64,000 nucleotides of DNA from Proteus vulgaris (GTDB lineage: Bacteria > Pseudomonadota > Gammaproteobacteria > Enterobacterales > Enterobacteriaceae). Below the pieces are notes generated by a model, which was not told the DNA's origin, made no database searches, and saw only the letters and a program-made list of their open reading frames with translations. This document shows positions 44,064-53,263 of the stretch, in pieces (the first letter of the stretch is position 1; every line of letters starts with the position of its first letter). Where the stretch lies: positions 1 through 64,000 of the forward strand of contig NZ_JAEHOQ010000003.1 in NCBI RefSeq assembly GCF_016239305.1. Direction: 5' to 3'. The position numbers were made by a program, and so were the translations under genes.

Positions 44064-45605
44064 ATGACTGAACAATCTGTTATCCAACGTTGTCGACAAA
44101 TCGTAGAAAACCCAACCCTTTCCCCGGAACAAAAACGTCATTTTCTTGCATTAGAAGCTGAAAATATGCTGCCTTATCCCTCACTTCCTGTGGATGCAAC
44201 AAAAGCACTTAATGAACGGGTTATCTGTGATATGTATGAAGGTCACGCCCCTTATAAACCGCGTTATGTATTACCTGATTACGCGAAGTTTTTAGCACAG
44301 GGGTCTCGTTATTTAGAACTCGAACCCGCCCAAGACTTTGATGATGCCTTAAACATGCTGACTATTCTTTATCATCATGTTCCTTCTGTAACCTCTATGC
44401 CTGTTTATTTAGGGCGTCTCGATAAAGTCTTACTGCCTTATGTGGGCGAGCTCACCGAAGAACAGCTTTATCCTAAATTGAAACGCTTCTGGCGCTATCT
44501 CGACAGAACGCTACCAGATGCCTTTATGCACGCCAATATTGGCCCTGAAGACTCTGTTCTTACACGTTTAATACTTAAAATAGATGTTGAGCTTCAACAA
44601 GTCGCACCTAACCTTACGTTTATTTATGATGCGAATTCAACACCATCAGACCTACTTCATCAAGCAATCACCAATATTTGCCATAGTAGTAAGCCACATA
44701 TTGCCAATGGTACCTTGCAAGATGCGGTATTTGGCAAAGATGAATATGGCATTGTCAGTTGTTATAACTCTTTGCCTCAAAGTGGTGGTGGTAGCACCTT
44801 AGTGCGTATAAATCTTAAAGAAGTTGCACAGCGCAGCCAAGATAGTCACGATTTTTTTGATAAAACATTACCATTTTATATGCAAAAACAGATAGAGGTT
44901 ATTGATGCACGTTGTGAATATCTCTATGAAAAATCGAACTTCTTTCAACAAAGCTTCTTAGTAGAAGAAGGGCTTATCTCACCTGATCGTTTTGCGCCAA
45001 TGTTTGGTATTTACGGCATGGCAGAAGCCGTAGCACTTCTACTTGAAAAAGAAGGCAAGCAAGTCGCTTATGGTGATAATGATTCTGCCAACAAACTTAG
45101 CTATATGATCAGCGAAAAATTAGCACAATTTGTCGCTGATACACCTGTTAAATATGGTTGGAAGCATCGAGCCATGCTACACGCACAATCGGGTATTAGT
45201 TCTGATATTGGAACAACCCCTGCGACCCGCATTCCTTATGGTAAAGAGCCAGATCCTGTTACCCATTTAATGACGGTTGCTCCTCACCATCAATTTTATA
45301 CCTCAGGAATTAGCGATATTTTAACTGTTGATGAAACAATCAAACAAAATCCTGATGCGTTAATGCAACTCTGCTTAGGGGCATTTTCCTCCGGATTAAG
45401 AGAATTTACCGCCAATGTGGGTGGTAATGATTTGGTGCGTGTTACTGGTTATATGGTGCGCTTATCTGATTTGAAAAAATACAAAGAAGAAGGCTCTCGC
45501 CTAAATACCACTTGGCTAGGTGATGAAGCCACTGCAAATTGTCATATTGCTGAACGTAAACCACGAGTTATTAGTCATGAACAGCAAATGCGTTTCGATA
45601 AATAA
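44064..45605 (+). CDS. yjjI: Glycyl-radical protein YjjI (DUF3029)
   Basis: About 513 residues; ATG 44064 is preceded by GAGG. It belongs to the YjjI glycyl-radical enzyme family of unknown reaction. The C-terminal RVTGYMVRLSDL (about 465) carries the candidate radical Gly, and CYNSLPQSGGGSTLVRINL (about 233) holds the active-site Cys region. The last residues VISHEQQMRFDK match E. coli YjjI. Its activase YjjW follows with a 29-base overlap. The enzyme should work only without oxygen. Confidence 0.92.
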   Translation: MTEQSVIQRCRQIVENPTLSPEQKRHFLALEAENMLPYPSLPVDATKALNERVICDMYEGHAPYKPRYVLPDYAKFLAQGSRYLELEPAQDFDDALNMLTILYHHVPSVTSMPVYLGRLDKVLLPYVGELTEEQLYPKLKRFWRYLDRTLPDAFMHANIGPEDSVLTRLILKIDVELQQVAPNLTFIYDANSTPSDLLHQAITNICHSSKPHIANGTLQDAVFGKDEYGIVSCYNSLPQSGGGSTLVRINLKEVAQRSQDSHDFFDKTLPFYMQKQIEVIDARCEYLYEKSNFFQQSFLVEEGLISPDRFAPMFGIYGMAEAVALLLEKEGKQVAYGDNDSANKLSYMISEKLAQFVADTPVKYGWKHRAMLHAQSGISSDIGTTPATRIPYGKEPDPVTHLMTVAPHHQFYTSGISDILTVDETIKQNPDALMQLCLGAFSSGLREFTANVGGNDLVRVTGYMVRLSDLKKYKEEGSRLNTTWLGDEATANCHIAERKPRVISHEQQMRFDK

Positions 45606-46443
45606 GATACTTCCCTTTTCTTGTGTAGATGGTCCGGGCAATCGCCTGGCCATCTTCCTGCAAGGGTGTAATCTGCGCTGTAAAAATTGCCACAATCCCT
45701 ACACCATAGGGATCTGTGACAATTGTGGTGACTGTATTCCGACTTGCCCACAGCAAGCACTTTCATTGCAAAACGGAGTTATAAGTTGGAACTCTGACAG
45801 TTGTGAGCAATGTGATACTTGTATTCAGCAATGCCCGCGTCAATCAAGTCCGATGACATTGACCTACACGGTTGATGAACTAATGGCTATTACACGCAAA
45901 TATGCAGCATTTATTAATGGTATAACAGTAAGCGGTGGTGAATCCACGTTACAACTTCCTTTTTTGATTAATTATTTTAAAGCAATCAAAGAAGCACCTG
46001 ATCTTAAACACCTTACTTGTTTAATCGACAGTAATGGCACACTTTCCCTTAGTGGCTGGCAAAAAATCGCCCCCTTTATGGATGGCGCCATGATCGATTT
46101 AAAAAGTTGGAATGAAGATACTCATATTTATTTAACTGGCCGAGGTAATCAGCGTATAAAAGAATCAATCAAATGGTTAGCTAATAATAAATTACTTACA
46201 GAATTACGCCTTTTATATATTCCAGAAAAAACAGATTATTTAGAAAATATTGAATTACTTTCCCAGTTTATTAATTCACTTGATGAATCAATAAATATTC
46301 GTATAAATGCTTTTCATCAACACGGTGTTTATGGCGAAGCCGGTCAATGGCGCTCTGCTAAGCAAGAAGAAGTTGAATTATTAAAAAAAGAACTTAATAA
46401 AAAACATATTTATTTAATAAAAACACCAAATACATACGTATAA
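45577..46443 (+). CDS. yjjW: YjjI-activating radical SAM enzyme YjjW
   Basis: About 288 residues. Radical SAM motif CNLRCKNC (about 31-38) preceded by CVDGPGNRLAIFLQG, then two 4Fe-4S ferredoxin-like clusters CDNCGDCIPTCP and CEQCDTCIQQCP (about 46-90), VSGGE near 118. This is the pattern of glycyl-radical activases. It should install the radical on YjjI. The start at ATG 45577 matches the E. coli N-terminus best; longer starts inside yjjI are unlikely. Confidence 0.92.
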   Translation: MNSKCVSINKILPFSCVDGPGNRLAIFLQGCNLRCKNCHNPYTIGICDNCGDCIPTCPQQALSLQNGVISWNSDSCEQCDTCIQQCPRQSSPMTLTYTVDELMAITRKYAAFINGITVSGGESTLQLPFLINYFKAIKEAPDLKHLTCLIDSNGTLSLSGWQKIAPFMDGAMIDLKSWNEDTHIYLTGRGNQRIKESIKWLANNKLLTELRLLYIPEKTDYLENIELLSQFINSLDESINIRINAFHQHGVYGEAGQWRSAKQEEVELLKKELNKKHIYLIKTPNTYV

Positions 46444-46588
46444 CAAATATTAATTTAAATAATTACCAATTAATTATATTAAATACAACAAAATCTAATT
46501 ACATTTATTACACCTTCTCTATATTGACAACTATAAATTATCTATTTAACCTTCGACTTCCTGCCAATTTAATACGGAAGAACATCTT

Positions 46589-49500
46589 ATGAAGATATAT
46601 ATAGATAAATTAAAGCTCGCAATTATTATAGCGTTAACCATTTCACCTTCCTATAGTTATTCCGAACAAAAAGTAAATGATTTAACATCATCTGATTATA
46701 TTGATTTTAATTTTACAGAAATAGACCGTAATAATCTAAGAGATTTTAAAAGTAATGAACATAGACATGGCGCAATGGATTTCAGAAATACGCCAAATTT
46801 CTTCTCATCAAAATACAAAAACATCATTATTATATCGGATAAAAAAAATAGCAAAATAAGCTATAATTTAGGAAATGATTTTGAGCCACTATCAATTGAT
46901 GGCATCAATAGTCTAGATATATTATCAATATCAAATGATGGCCGTTATGCAATTGGTAGTGGCTATTCTACAGGTGAATTTATACTTTTTACTTATGATA
47001 CTTACCTAAAAACAAAAAAAATAATATCTGATAAAATATTAGATAGTGATGATTATTACTTCACTACACAAGATGGACAATATTCTCTCTATTCAACCTA
47101 TGATACAGAAATACTCACACGTACAAACGATATTCCTTTTAATAAAAAAAACTTTTTTATCTATGATAATATCAATAATAAATCTATACCTTTAAATGAT
47201 ATAGATAATACTCAATTAAAAAATCATAAAGAAAAAAATAGGTTTTCTACTTATAGAAATTTAAAGCTATCACAAGAAGCAACTCCATTATTTTCAAATA
47301 TTCTCGGTGCTACATTAGATAACCGATATTTTCATGGTCTATCCACAAGAACGCCTAAAAACGAAGCGGAAAAAAGAGCAAATAAAGATATAAAAATAGC
47401 CTTTATTTATGATAATGAAAATAAAAAAATAAACTTTATATCTACTTCTGAATATGGAAGTTCAAGAATAAATGCAATCTCTAAAAATAATATTGCTGTT
47501 GGCTGGTACGAAGAAAGAAAAAAATACAATAATAAAGAACCACGAATTCTTCGTAGGGCTTACTATTATAATATGAATGATAAAGAAATCTCACAAATAA
47601 AAGATATTTCCACATGGACTCTTTATAATAATTCAGAAGCAACAGATATTTCAGAAGATGGCAATATCATTATTGGTTGGGTATCTAATACTAGCAACCA
47701 GGATCGCTATAAACTTTTTGACATGGGTGGTATAAGACAAGCTTTTGTTTATCAGAAAAAAGAAAATAATACGATGATACTTCCATCTCTTAATACAAAT
47801 AAAGGTTCATCAGAAGCTCATTCAATATCAAGAGATGGCAATACTATTTTTGGGGTCTCACAAAAAAATGAAGGTTCATGGCGTACCGTTGCTTGGCATT
47901 TAAATAATAATATTAATAAAGTTGATCAAGAAAAAGAAAGAATTAATATCCATCTTGATACTATTTTAGAAAATAAAGATATTGATTTAGCTCAAAAAAA
48001 CTTTAATAGAATAAAAAATGAACTGAAAAAAAATGATGAGCTTTATAAAACATATGAATCTAACCTAACCAATGAGCTACAAAAATCGACTGTTCAATAT
48101 GAAGAAGCCTTAAAAGAAAGAAAAAGAATTGAAGACATCATTGACCAAGGTGGTGCAGAGGCTTGGAATAAATACTCAGATCAATATGAAGAATATGAAG
48201 ATAAAGAAAAATTTTATAATGCACAAAAAACACAATTACAAGCTGACATAGCATTATTAAATCAAAGTCAATTAGCTCAACAATTACAAATAACCCAATA
48301 TGAATATGATAAAAATAAAAATATACTTGATAAACTTCAGCAAGATAAACCGGCTGATACTAAAGAGCCTGTTAACCCAGTTAATGTAATAGAACCTGTT
48401 AAACCGGTTGATACTAAAGAGCCTATTAACCCAGTTAATGTAATAGAACCTGCTAAACCGGTTGATGCTAAAGAGCCTGTTAACCCAGTTAATGTAATAG
48501 AACCTGTTAAACCGGTTGATACCAAAGAGCCTGTTAAACCAACTGATACTAAAGAGCCTATTAACCCAGTTAATGTAATAGAACCTGCTAAACCGGTTAA
48601 TGCTAAAGAGCCTGTTAACCCAGTTAATGTAATAGAACCTGTTAAACCGGTTGATACCAAAGAGCCTGTTAAACCAACTGATACTAAAGAGCCTATTAAA
48701 CCAACTGATACTAAAGAGCCTATTAAACCGGCTGATACTAAAGAGCCCGTTAAACCAGCTGATACCAAAGAGCCTGTTAAACCGGTTGATACCAAAGAGC
48801 CTGTTAAACCGGCTGATACTAAAGAGCCCGTTAAACCAGCTGATACCAAAGAGCCTGTTAAACCGGTTGATACCAAAGAGCCTGTTAAACCGGTTGATAC
48901 CAAAGAGCCTGTTAAACCGGTTGATACCAAAGAGCCTGTTAAACCGGTTGATACTAAGGATCCCGTTAAACCAGTTGATATCCCAAAAATACCAGCACTA
49001 GTGGTAAGTAAACCAATTGATATCGAAAATACATATCGTTCAATACAAGAGACTGCAAATAGCGCTTATCAATTTATTAATTTACAACAAGGTAGACTAC
49101 GTTATATTGCCTCTGCAACATGTAATGTAGGCACAGAAAAAGCTTGTATTAGTGGCTTTACGCATTACCAGTATCTTGATAAAGCAAAAGGGACACAGAC
49201 AGGCCTTAGTGGTGCTTATCGTTTCGATCTCAATAAAACACCTTTAGTTGTCGGTTTAGCGATTGATACTGATATTCACTCTTCTTTACCTAAAGGCTAT
49301 CAATATCAAGGTTATCCACTACCATTAATCGGTTTTCGTGTTGATCTCGCGCCTTCACTGAATAAAACGATAGATAACAATGCATTACATCTATCACTAA
49401 AAGGGGCTTATTTAGATAGAAAAATATCAATCGAAAGACAAGCATTAGAAAATACGGAAGCAGGAAAAGGCAACACAAGGATCTCTGGTTATCACATTGA

Positions 49501-49963
49501 TTTACAAGGATATTATTCATACACTGTATCAAATAAATTTATACTCACTCCATTTGCTGGGCTTACTTTTAATCAAATCTCACGTTCAGCTTATAGTGAA
49601 ATACAAAACGCTGAATTTATAGCGCATTACGATGCGCTCAAAACGTATTCACTATTAGCTAAAATGGGATTAGGAGTAGACTCTTTATTAGGTGCCTCAT
49701 TTATACTCAATACTAAAGCTGGTTTGCTCTGGAATTTATCACACCATCAAGGTGATTTCCGTAGCCACATTGACTACTTAGGTCAGCAAAATATTGATTA
49801 TTCTGAAAAGAAAAAACAGCTAAAACAGCGCCCATTTGCCAGTGTAGGATTAACTTATCAGTTTGATAAACACGCATCCTTGAATACTTCTGCTAATTGG
49901 GAAATGACAACCTATCGTTATCATGACCTGCAATTAGGAATGAGCTATACCTATCGTTTCTAA
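46589..49963 (+). CDS. Repeat-rich autotransporter with HAF-repeat passenger
   Basis: 1,124 residues. Signal peptide 1-26 (SYS end). Passenger 30-455 has beta-propeller-like HAF repeats, seen as SISNDGRYAIGSGYS, AISKNNIAVGWYE, DISEDGNIIIGWVS and SISRDGNTIFGVSQ. A charged coiled coil follows (about 460-585). Residues about 587-798 are 24 tandem nine-residue units of the type KPVDTKEPV/NPVNVIEPV. The C-terminal about 250 residues form an autotransporter beta-barrel ending in YTYRF with terminal Phe. Two Cys lie at the barrel entry (ATCNVGTEKACIS). The 5' part is far more AT-rich than neighbours, suggesting transfer. A surface adhesin-like role is inferred; target unknown. Confidence 0.82.
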   Translation: MKIYIDKLKLAIIIALTISPSYSYSEQKVNDLTSSDYIDFNFTEIDRNNLRDFKSNEHRHGAMDFRNTPNFFSSKYKNIIIISDKKNSKISYNLGNDFEPLSIDGINSLDILSISNDGRYAIGSGYSTGEFILFTYDTYLKTKKIISDKILDSDDYYFTTQDGQYSLYSTYDTEILTRTNDIPFNKKNFFIYDNINNKSIPLNDIDNTQLKNHKEKNRFSTYRNLKLSQEATPLFSNILGATLDNRYFHGLSTRTPKNEAEKRANKDIKIAFIYDNENKKINFISTSEYGSSRINAISKNNIAVGWYEERKKYNNKEPRILRRAYYYNMNDKEISQIKDISTWTLYNNSEATDISEDGNIIIGWVSNTSNQDRYKLFDMGGIRQAFVYQKKENNTMILPSLNTNKGSSEAHSISRDGNTIFGVSQKNEGSWRTVAWHLNNNINKVDQEKERINIHLDTILENKDIDLAQKNFNRIKNELKKNDELYKTYESNLTNELQKSTVQYEEALKERKRIEDIIDQGGAEAWNKYSDQYEEYEDKEKFYNAQKTQLQADIALLNQSQLAQQLQITQYEYDKNKNILDKLQQDKPADTKEPVNPVNVIEPVKPVDTKEPINPVNVIEPAKPVDAKEPVNPVNVIEPVKPVDTKEPVKPTDTKEPINPVNVIEPAKPVNAKEPVNPVNVIEPVKPVDTKEPVKPTDTKEPIKPTDTKEPIKPADTKEPVKPADTKEPVKPVDTKEPVKPADTKEPVKPADTKEPVKPVDTKEPVKPVDTKEPVKPVDTKEPVKPVDTKDPVKPVDIPKIPALVVSKPIDIENTYRSIQETANSAYQFINLQQGRLRYIASATCNVGTEKACISGFTHYQYLDKAKGTQTGLSGAYRFDLNKTPLVVGLAIDTDIHSSLPKGYQYQGYPLPLIGFRVDLAPSLNKTIDNNALHLSLKGAYLDRKISIERQALENTEAGKGNTRISGYHIDLQGYYSYTVSNKFILTPFAGLTFNQISRSAYSEIQNAEFIAHYDALKTYSLLAKMGLGVDSLLGASFILNTKAGLLWNLSHHQGDFRSHIDYLGQQNIDYSEKKKQLKQRPFASVGLTYQFDKHASLNTSANWEMTTYRYHDLQLGMSYTYRF
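48347..48981 (+). repeat. 27-bp tandem repeat array inside autotransporter gene
   Basis: 23 full 27-base units and a partial 24th, in frame, encoding KPxDTKEPx or NPVNVIEPx. Units 4-8 (48428-48562) are duplicated as units 9-13 (48563-48697), a 135-base higher-order repeat. The last units are nearly identical at DNA level, pointing to recent expansion. Any gain or loss keeps the reading frame. Confidence 0.92.
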
Positions 49964-49978
49964 TTATTTTTTGTTCTC

Positions 49979-50015
49979 ACGCTTCTTATCCATAAGGATA
50001 GGAAGCGTTTTTTTT
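49979..50015. terminator. Terminator between autotransporter and ABC operon
   Basis: ACGCTTC-TATCC/GGATA-GAAGCGT stem, ATAA loop, followed by eight T residues. Lies between convergent genes. Confidence 0.85.
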
Positions 50016-50023
50016 AGAAACTA

Positions 50024-50626
50024 TTAAGCATTATCTACCCACCAAACTCGTGTAGATACTTTCTCAAGCAGTGCTTTATTGTGACTAAAGATAATTAAAC
50101 TTAAAGGACGTTTTTGACTTTCATCTATTAATACTTGCCAAATATCAGCTTGGATCTTCGCGTCTAATTGTGCCGTGACTTCATCTGCAATCAATATTTT
50201 CGTACGAGGATCTAACGCGCGTAATAATGCAATACGCGCCAATTCTCCGCCAGATAATTCATTAGGTCGACGTGTTAACCATTCTGATTTTATTCTTAAT
50301 TTTTCAAACCAACTTTTATCTGGCGACCAAGCATCACGAACACTATCTCCTGTTGTTCGAAATGGATTAAAGCATTTATCAGGATGCTGAGGGACTAATT
50401 GAATAGGACAATAACCTTTTTCAGGTAATGGTTTGTCATTAACCAGAATTGAGCCTTGAGTTGGTGCTTGCCACTGCGCTAGAACACGACCTAATGTCGT
50501 TTTTCCTGTACCGCTTGGCGCTGAAATACCCAGCCTTTCTCCTGCTTCTAACGAAAAGGAGAGATCTTGCCATAACATCTTACCTGCTTGCTGAACAGAT
50601 AATTGTTTTAACTCTAAAAGTGGCAT
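50024..50626 (-). CDS. yntE: ABC transporter ATPase, nickel/peptide class (YntE-like)
   Basis: 200 residues. Walker A APSGTGKTTLG (about 38), Q-loop in LVPQHPDKCFNPF, signature LSGGELARIALL (about 123), Walker B KILIADEV (about 145), switch His in FSHNKALL. Fifth gene of the SBP-permease-permease-ATPase-ATPase operon. It is short, lacking the C-terminal extension of DppF/OppF, which is common in nickel-type systems. The GGAG ribosome site is 8 bases upstream. Confidence 0.78.
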   Translation of the reverse strand: MPLLELKQLSVQQAGKMLWQDLSFSLEAGERLGISAPSGTGKTTLGRVLAQWQAPTQGSILVNDKPLPEKGYCPIQLVPQHPDKCFNPFRTTGDSVRDAWSPDKSWFEKLRIKSEWLTRRPNELSGGELARIALLRALDPRTKILIADEVTAQLDAKIQADIWQVLIDESQKRPLSLIIFSHNKALLEKVSTRVWWVDNA

Positions 50627-50679
50627 AAAGATAACTCCGGCAATAACAAATTAAAGATATAAAAATAAAATTTATTAAA

Positions 50680-51483
50680 TCAATATGATAATGGGTTCAG
50701 TGATGTTTCTGTTTGGCTTAGAAATTGTTGTTCAGGTAATGCATTCCAGAGTGTTTTTAACCATTCACTACCTTCATGGCGATTAAGCACCGTGGCAGGG
50801 ATAACTTCATTGACCTCCCCCTGATTAAGCACCGCTATCGTATCTGCGAAACGTGCAGCAAGGGCTAAGTCATGTGTTACCCAAAGCACAGATTTACCCT
50901 GATTGCATAACTCTCTTAAATGCCCTAGTAACAGACATGCGTGCTCATCATCAAGCCATGAGGTAATTTCATCAGCCAATATATATTGTGCATTAGAGAG
51001 TGTTGCATTACAGGCCAATACACGTTTTGCCATACCACCTGAAAGTTTAGCCGGATACGTTTTAACTAACGAGCCTGATAGATGATAAAGCCCCAATTGC
51101 TGCACAATATCATCTGATGTAACTTCAGCACCACTCAAATGCGCTGAGCGACTTAATTGTTCACCGATACAAATTAAAGGATTAAGCGCCGTCACCCCCT
51201 GAGGAATATAGCAAAAAGTATTTCCTCGATAAGCAATGAGTTCTCTCTCACTCAATGTATGCCCATTAAGTTTAATTGAGCCACGAACTCGCATATTAGC
51301 AGGTAAAAGCCCCAACGCACTTTGAAGTAATAAGCTTTTACCTTCGCCACTTCCCCCCACTAATGCCAACATTTTACCTGGTTTAATATCCAGAGAGATT
51401 GATTTTAGCAACGGTTGCCAATTTCGTTTTCCCAACCAACGAAATTGTGCAATATCAATGGAAAGCTGCTCAAAACTTAACAT
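50680..51483 (-). CDS. yntD: ABC transporter ATPase, nickel/peptide class (YntD-like)
   Basis: About 267 residues. ATG 51483 is chosen, preceded by AGAGGGG and overlapping the permease stop by 7 bases. Walker A LVGGSGEGKSLLL (about 45), Q-loop YIPQGVTALNPL, signature LSGGMAKRVL (about 140), Walker B YILADEI (about 161), H-loop VTHDLALAARF. Energises import with YntE-type partner. Confidence 0.78.
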   Translation of the reverse strand: MLSFEQLSIDIAQFRWLGKRNWQPLLKSISLDIKPGKMLALVGGSGEGKSLLLQSALGLLPANMRVRGSIKLNGHTLSERELIAYRGNTFCYIPQGVTALNPLICIGEQLSRSAHLSGAEVTSDDIVQQLGLYHLSGSLVKTYPAKLSGGMAKRVLACNATLSNAQYILADEITSWLDDEHACLLLGHLRELCNQGKSVLWVTHDLALAARFADTIAVLNQGEVNEVIPATVLNRHEGSEWLKTLWNALPEQQFLSQTETSLNPLSY

Positions 51484-52289
51484 CCCGCCCCTCTTAACCA
51501 TAATTGTTGCATTGCCTTAGCAAATTGATCGAAAATCAACACTAAACACATCAGAATAAATCCAGGAAACACTACCATCCACCAAGAGCCCGTACTTAAA
51601 TAACGTAATGCATCAGATAGCAATAAACCTAAAGAAGGCTCATGAGCCGCTTGTCCAAAACCTAAAAAACTTAACGCTGCACTATGTAATACCGCATGAG
51701 GAAACATCAATAACGTTCCTACAATCCACTGTGGTAATAACATAGGAATATAGTGTTTTTTTACACATTCAAAAGGTGAATTACCAATACGACGTGATAA
51801 CATGACGTAATCCGCCTCTCGAATACGCTGAATTTCACCACGTAAAATTAATGCAAGTTTAGGCCAATGAGTTAATGCCACAGCCCAAATCACCCCTTGT
51901 TGCCCACCACCTAGGGTAAAACAAATCAAAATCAGTAGTAATAAATGAGGTAATGCTAAAAGCGCATCAACAACACCTCTAACAAAGAAATCACAATAAC
52001 GATTAATTGACGAAATACCCGCGAAAATTAAAGCAATAGCGCCACTAACAACCGCACTTGTCACACCAATATTTAAACTGCTTAGCATCCCTTGAAAACA
52101 ACGCAACCACAAAGAACGGCCTAAATTATCAGTACCGAACCAATATTGATCTGACGGAGCCTGATTTCTAGCCAAAAAATCCATTACGATATCAGTATGA
52201 GAAACAGAAAAACCATATGCAACTAACCCTATTAACGCGAGGGTGACTAACAAAAGTCGTAGCAAAGGCTTGTTCGGATCGTAAATCAT
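51477..52289 (-). CDS. yntC: ABC transporter permease, DppC/NikC class (YntC-like)
   Basis: 270 residues, six TM segments. Extracytoplasmic loop after TM1 with YWFGTDNLGRSLWLRCFQG, typical of DppC/NikC permeases. The EAA-type loop near LSRRIGNSPFECVKKHYIPMLLP contacts the ATPase. It overlaps the preceding permease by an ATGA junction and the following ATPase by 7 bases: tight translational coupling. Confidence 0.82.
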   Translation of the reverse strand: MIYDPNKPLLRLLLVTLALIGLVAYGFSVSHTDIVMDFLARNQAPSDQYWFGTDNLGRSLWLRCFQGMLSSLNIGVTSAVVSGAIALIFAGISSINRYCDFFVRGVVDALLALPHLLLLILICFTLGGGQQGVIWAVALTHWPKLALILRGEIQRIREADYVMLSRRIGNSPFECVKKHYIPMLLPQWIVGTLLMFPHAVLHSAALSFLGFGQAAHEPSLGLLLSDALRYLSTGSWWMVVFPGFILMCLVLIFDQFAKAMQQLWLRGAGC

Positions 52290-53263
52290 GAGTCTCGTAA
52301 AATTCCTTTATTAATACGTCTTAATAATGTGTTAGAAATACTATTACCAAAGAAAATCAAAATAGTGCTGAAAACAACAATTCCCATTAAAAGAGGAATA
52401 TCGCCTCGTAATCCTGCATCAACAGTCGCTTGTCCTAAGCCCGGATAAGCAAATACTTTTTCAGCCAGAAGAGAACCACCAAGTAATTCACCAATTGATG
52501 CAAACTGTAAGCAAAGTGCGGGCGTAATGGCATGACGTAGAACATGAAATAGCATCATAGCCCAACCTTTATCACCTTGAGCCTTCGCAAAATGGATAAA
52601 CTCACTGCCCATCACTTCAGCAACTTTCGCGCGAGTATGCAGTGCGATATTTCCTGTACCTAATAATCCAAGAGCAATCATAGGTAAGATAAGATGAGAA
52701 AAACGCTGGCTTAATGTTGCTGTTTCGGCACTACTTCCCATTGGCCATGCACAGCAAATTGGAGCCCAGTGCAAAGTGACAGAAAACAGTGATAACAGCA
52801 GTAATCCTACCCAGAATGTCGGTAACGAGGCTAACAAATAAGAGAGTATAGAAATAATTCTATCCGGCCAACGATTAAGATATCGACCAGCCACTAATCC
52901 CATTATCACGCCAATCACACCAGAAAAGACCCAAGCTGAAAAAAGTAAAATAAAGGAAGGTCCTGCACGCTCACGAATTACATCAATAACAGGCATGTTA
53001 TACAACATAGAATAGCCAAAATCCCCTTGAATGATTTGACTAAACCAAAGCCAAAATCGCATCCATAAAGGTTGGTCAATCCCCCAACGCGCTGCAATTA
53101 AAGGATATTGTTCAGGAGGAACATTCAGGAGATCACTGCCAATATAGGCCTTAATAGGATCTATCGGTGAAAAACTTAATAAAATAAAAACACCTGCTGT
53201 TGTCACCAACAGCAGGCAGAGTAATCGCAGGAAAAAACCTGCACTTTGACGTATTACTGACAA
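52286..53263 (-). CDS. yntB: ABC transporter permease, DppB/NikB class (YntB-like)
   Basis: About 325 residues; start uncertain. TTG 53263 is preferred because GGAAG lies 7 bases before it, but GTG 53269 or TTG 53275 are possible. All overlap the end of the binding-protein gene. DppB hallmarks: FILLSFSPIDPIKAYIG after TM1, a six-TM core, EAA loop HTRAKVAEVMGSEFIHFAKAQG, C-terminal LLAEKVFAYPGLGQATVDAGLRGDIPLLMGIV. Confidence 0.8.
   Translation of the reverse strand: MSVIRQSAGFFLRLLCLLLVTTAGVFILLSFSPIDPIKAYIGSDLLNVPPEQYPLIAARWGIDQPLWMRFWLWFSQIIQGDFGYSMLYNMPVIDVIRERAGPSFILLFSAWVFSGVIGVIMGLVAGRYLNRWPDRIISILSYLLASLPTFWVGLLLLSLFSVTLHWAPICCAWPMGSSAETATLSQRFSHLILPMIALGLLGTGNIALHTRAKVAEVMGSEFIHFAKAQGDKGWAMMLFHVLRHAITPALCLQFASIGELLGGSLLAEKVFAYPGLGQATVDAGLRGDIPLLMGIVVFSTILIFFGNSISNTLLRRINKGILRDS

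Noticed and set aside
48337-48930. 197-codon open frame on the minus strand within the repeat array (VSTGLTGSL repeats)
   Set aside because: It exists only because the 27-base unit lacks stops on both strands; there is no ribosome site, and the sense frame continues into a full autotransporter.
48347-48981. Possible CRISPR array
   Set aside because: Units are contiguous and in frame without unique spacers, and no cas genes are present.
48651-49001. 116-codon plus-strand frame of KSLLNQLIL repeats
   Set aside because: Another shadow of the 27-base repeat in a different phase, with no upstream signals.
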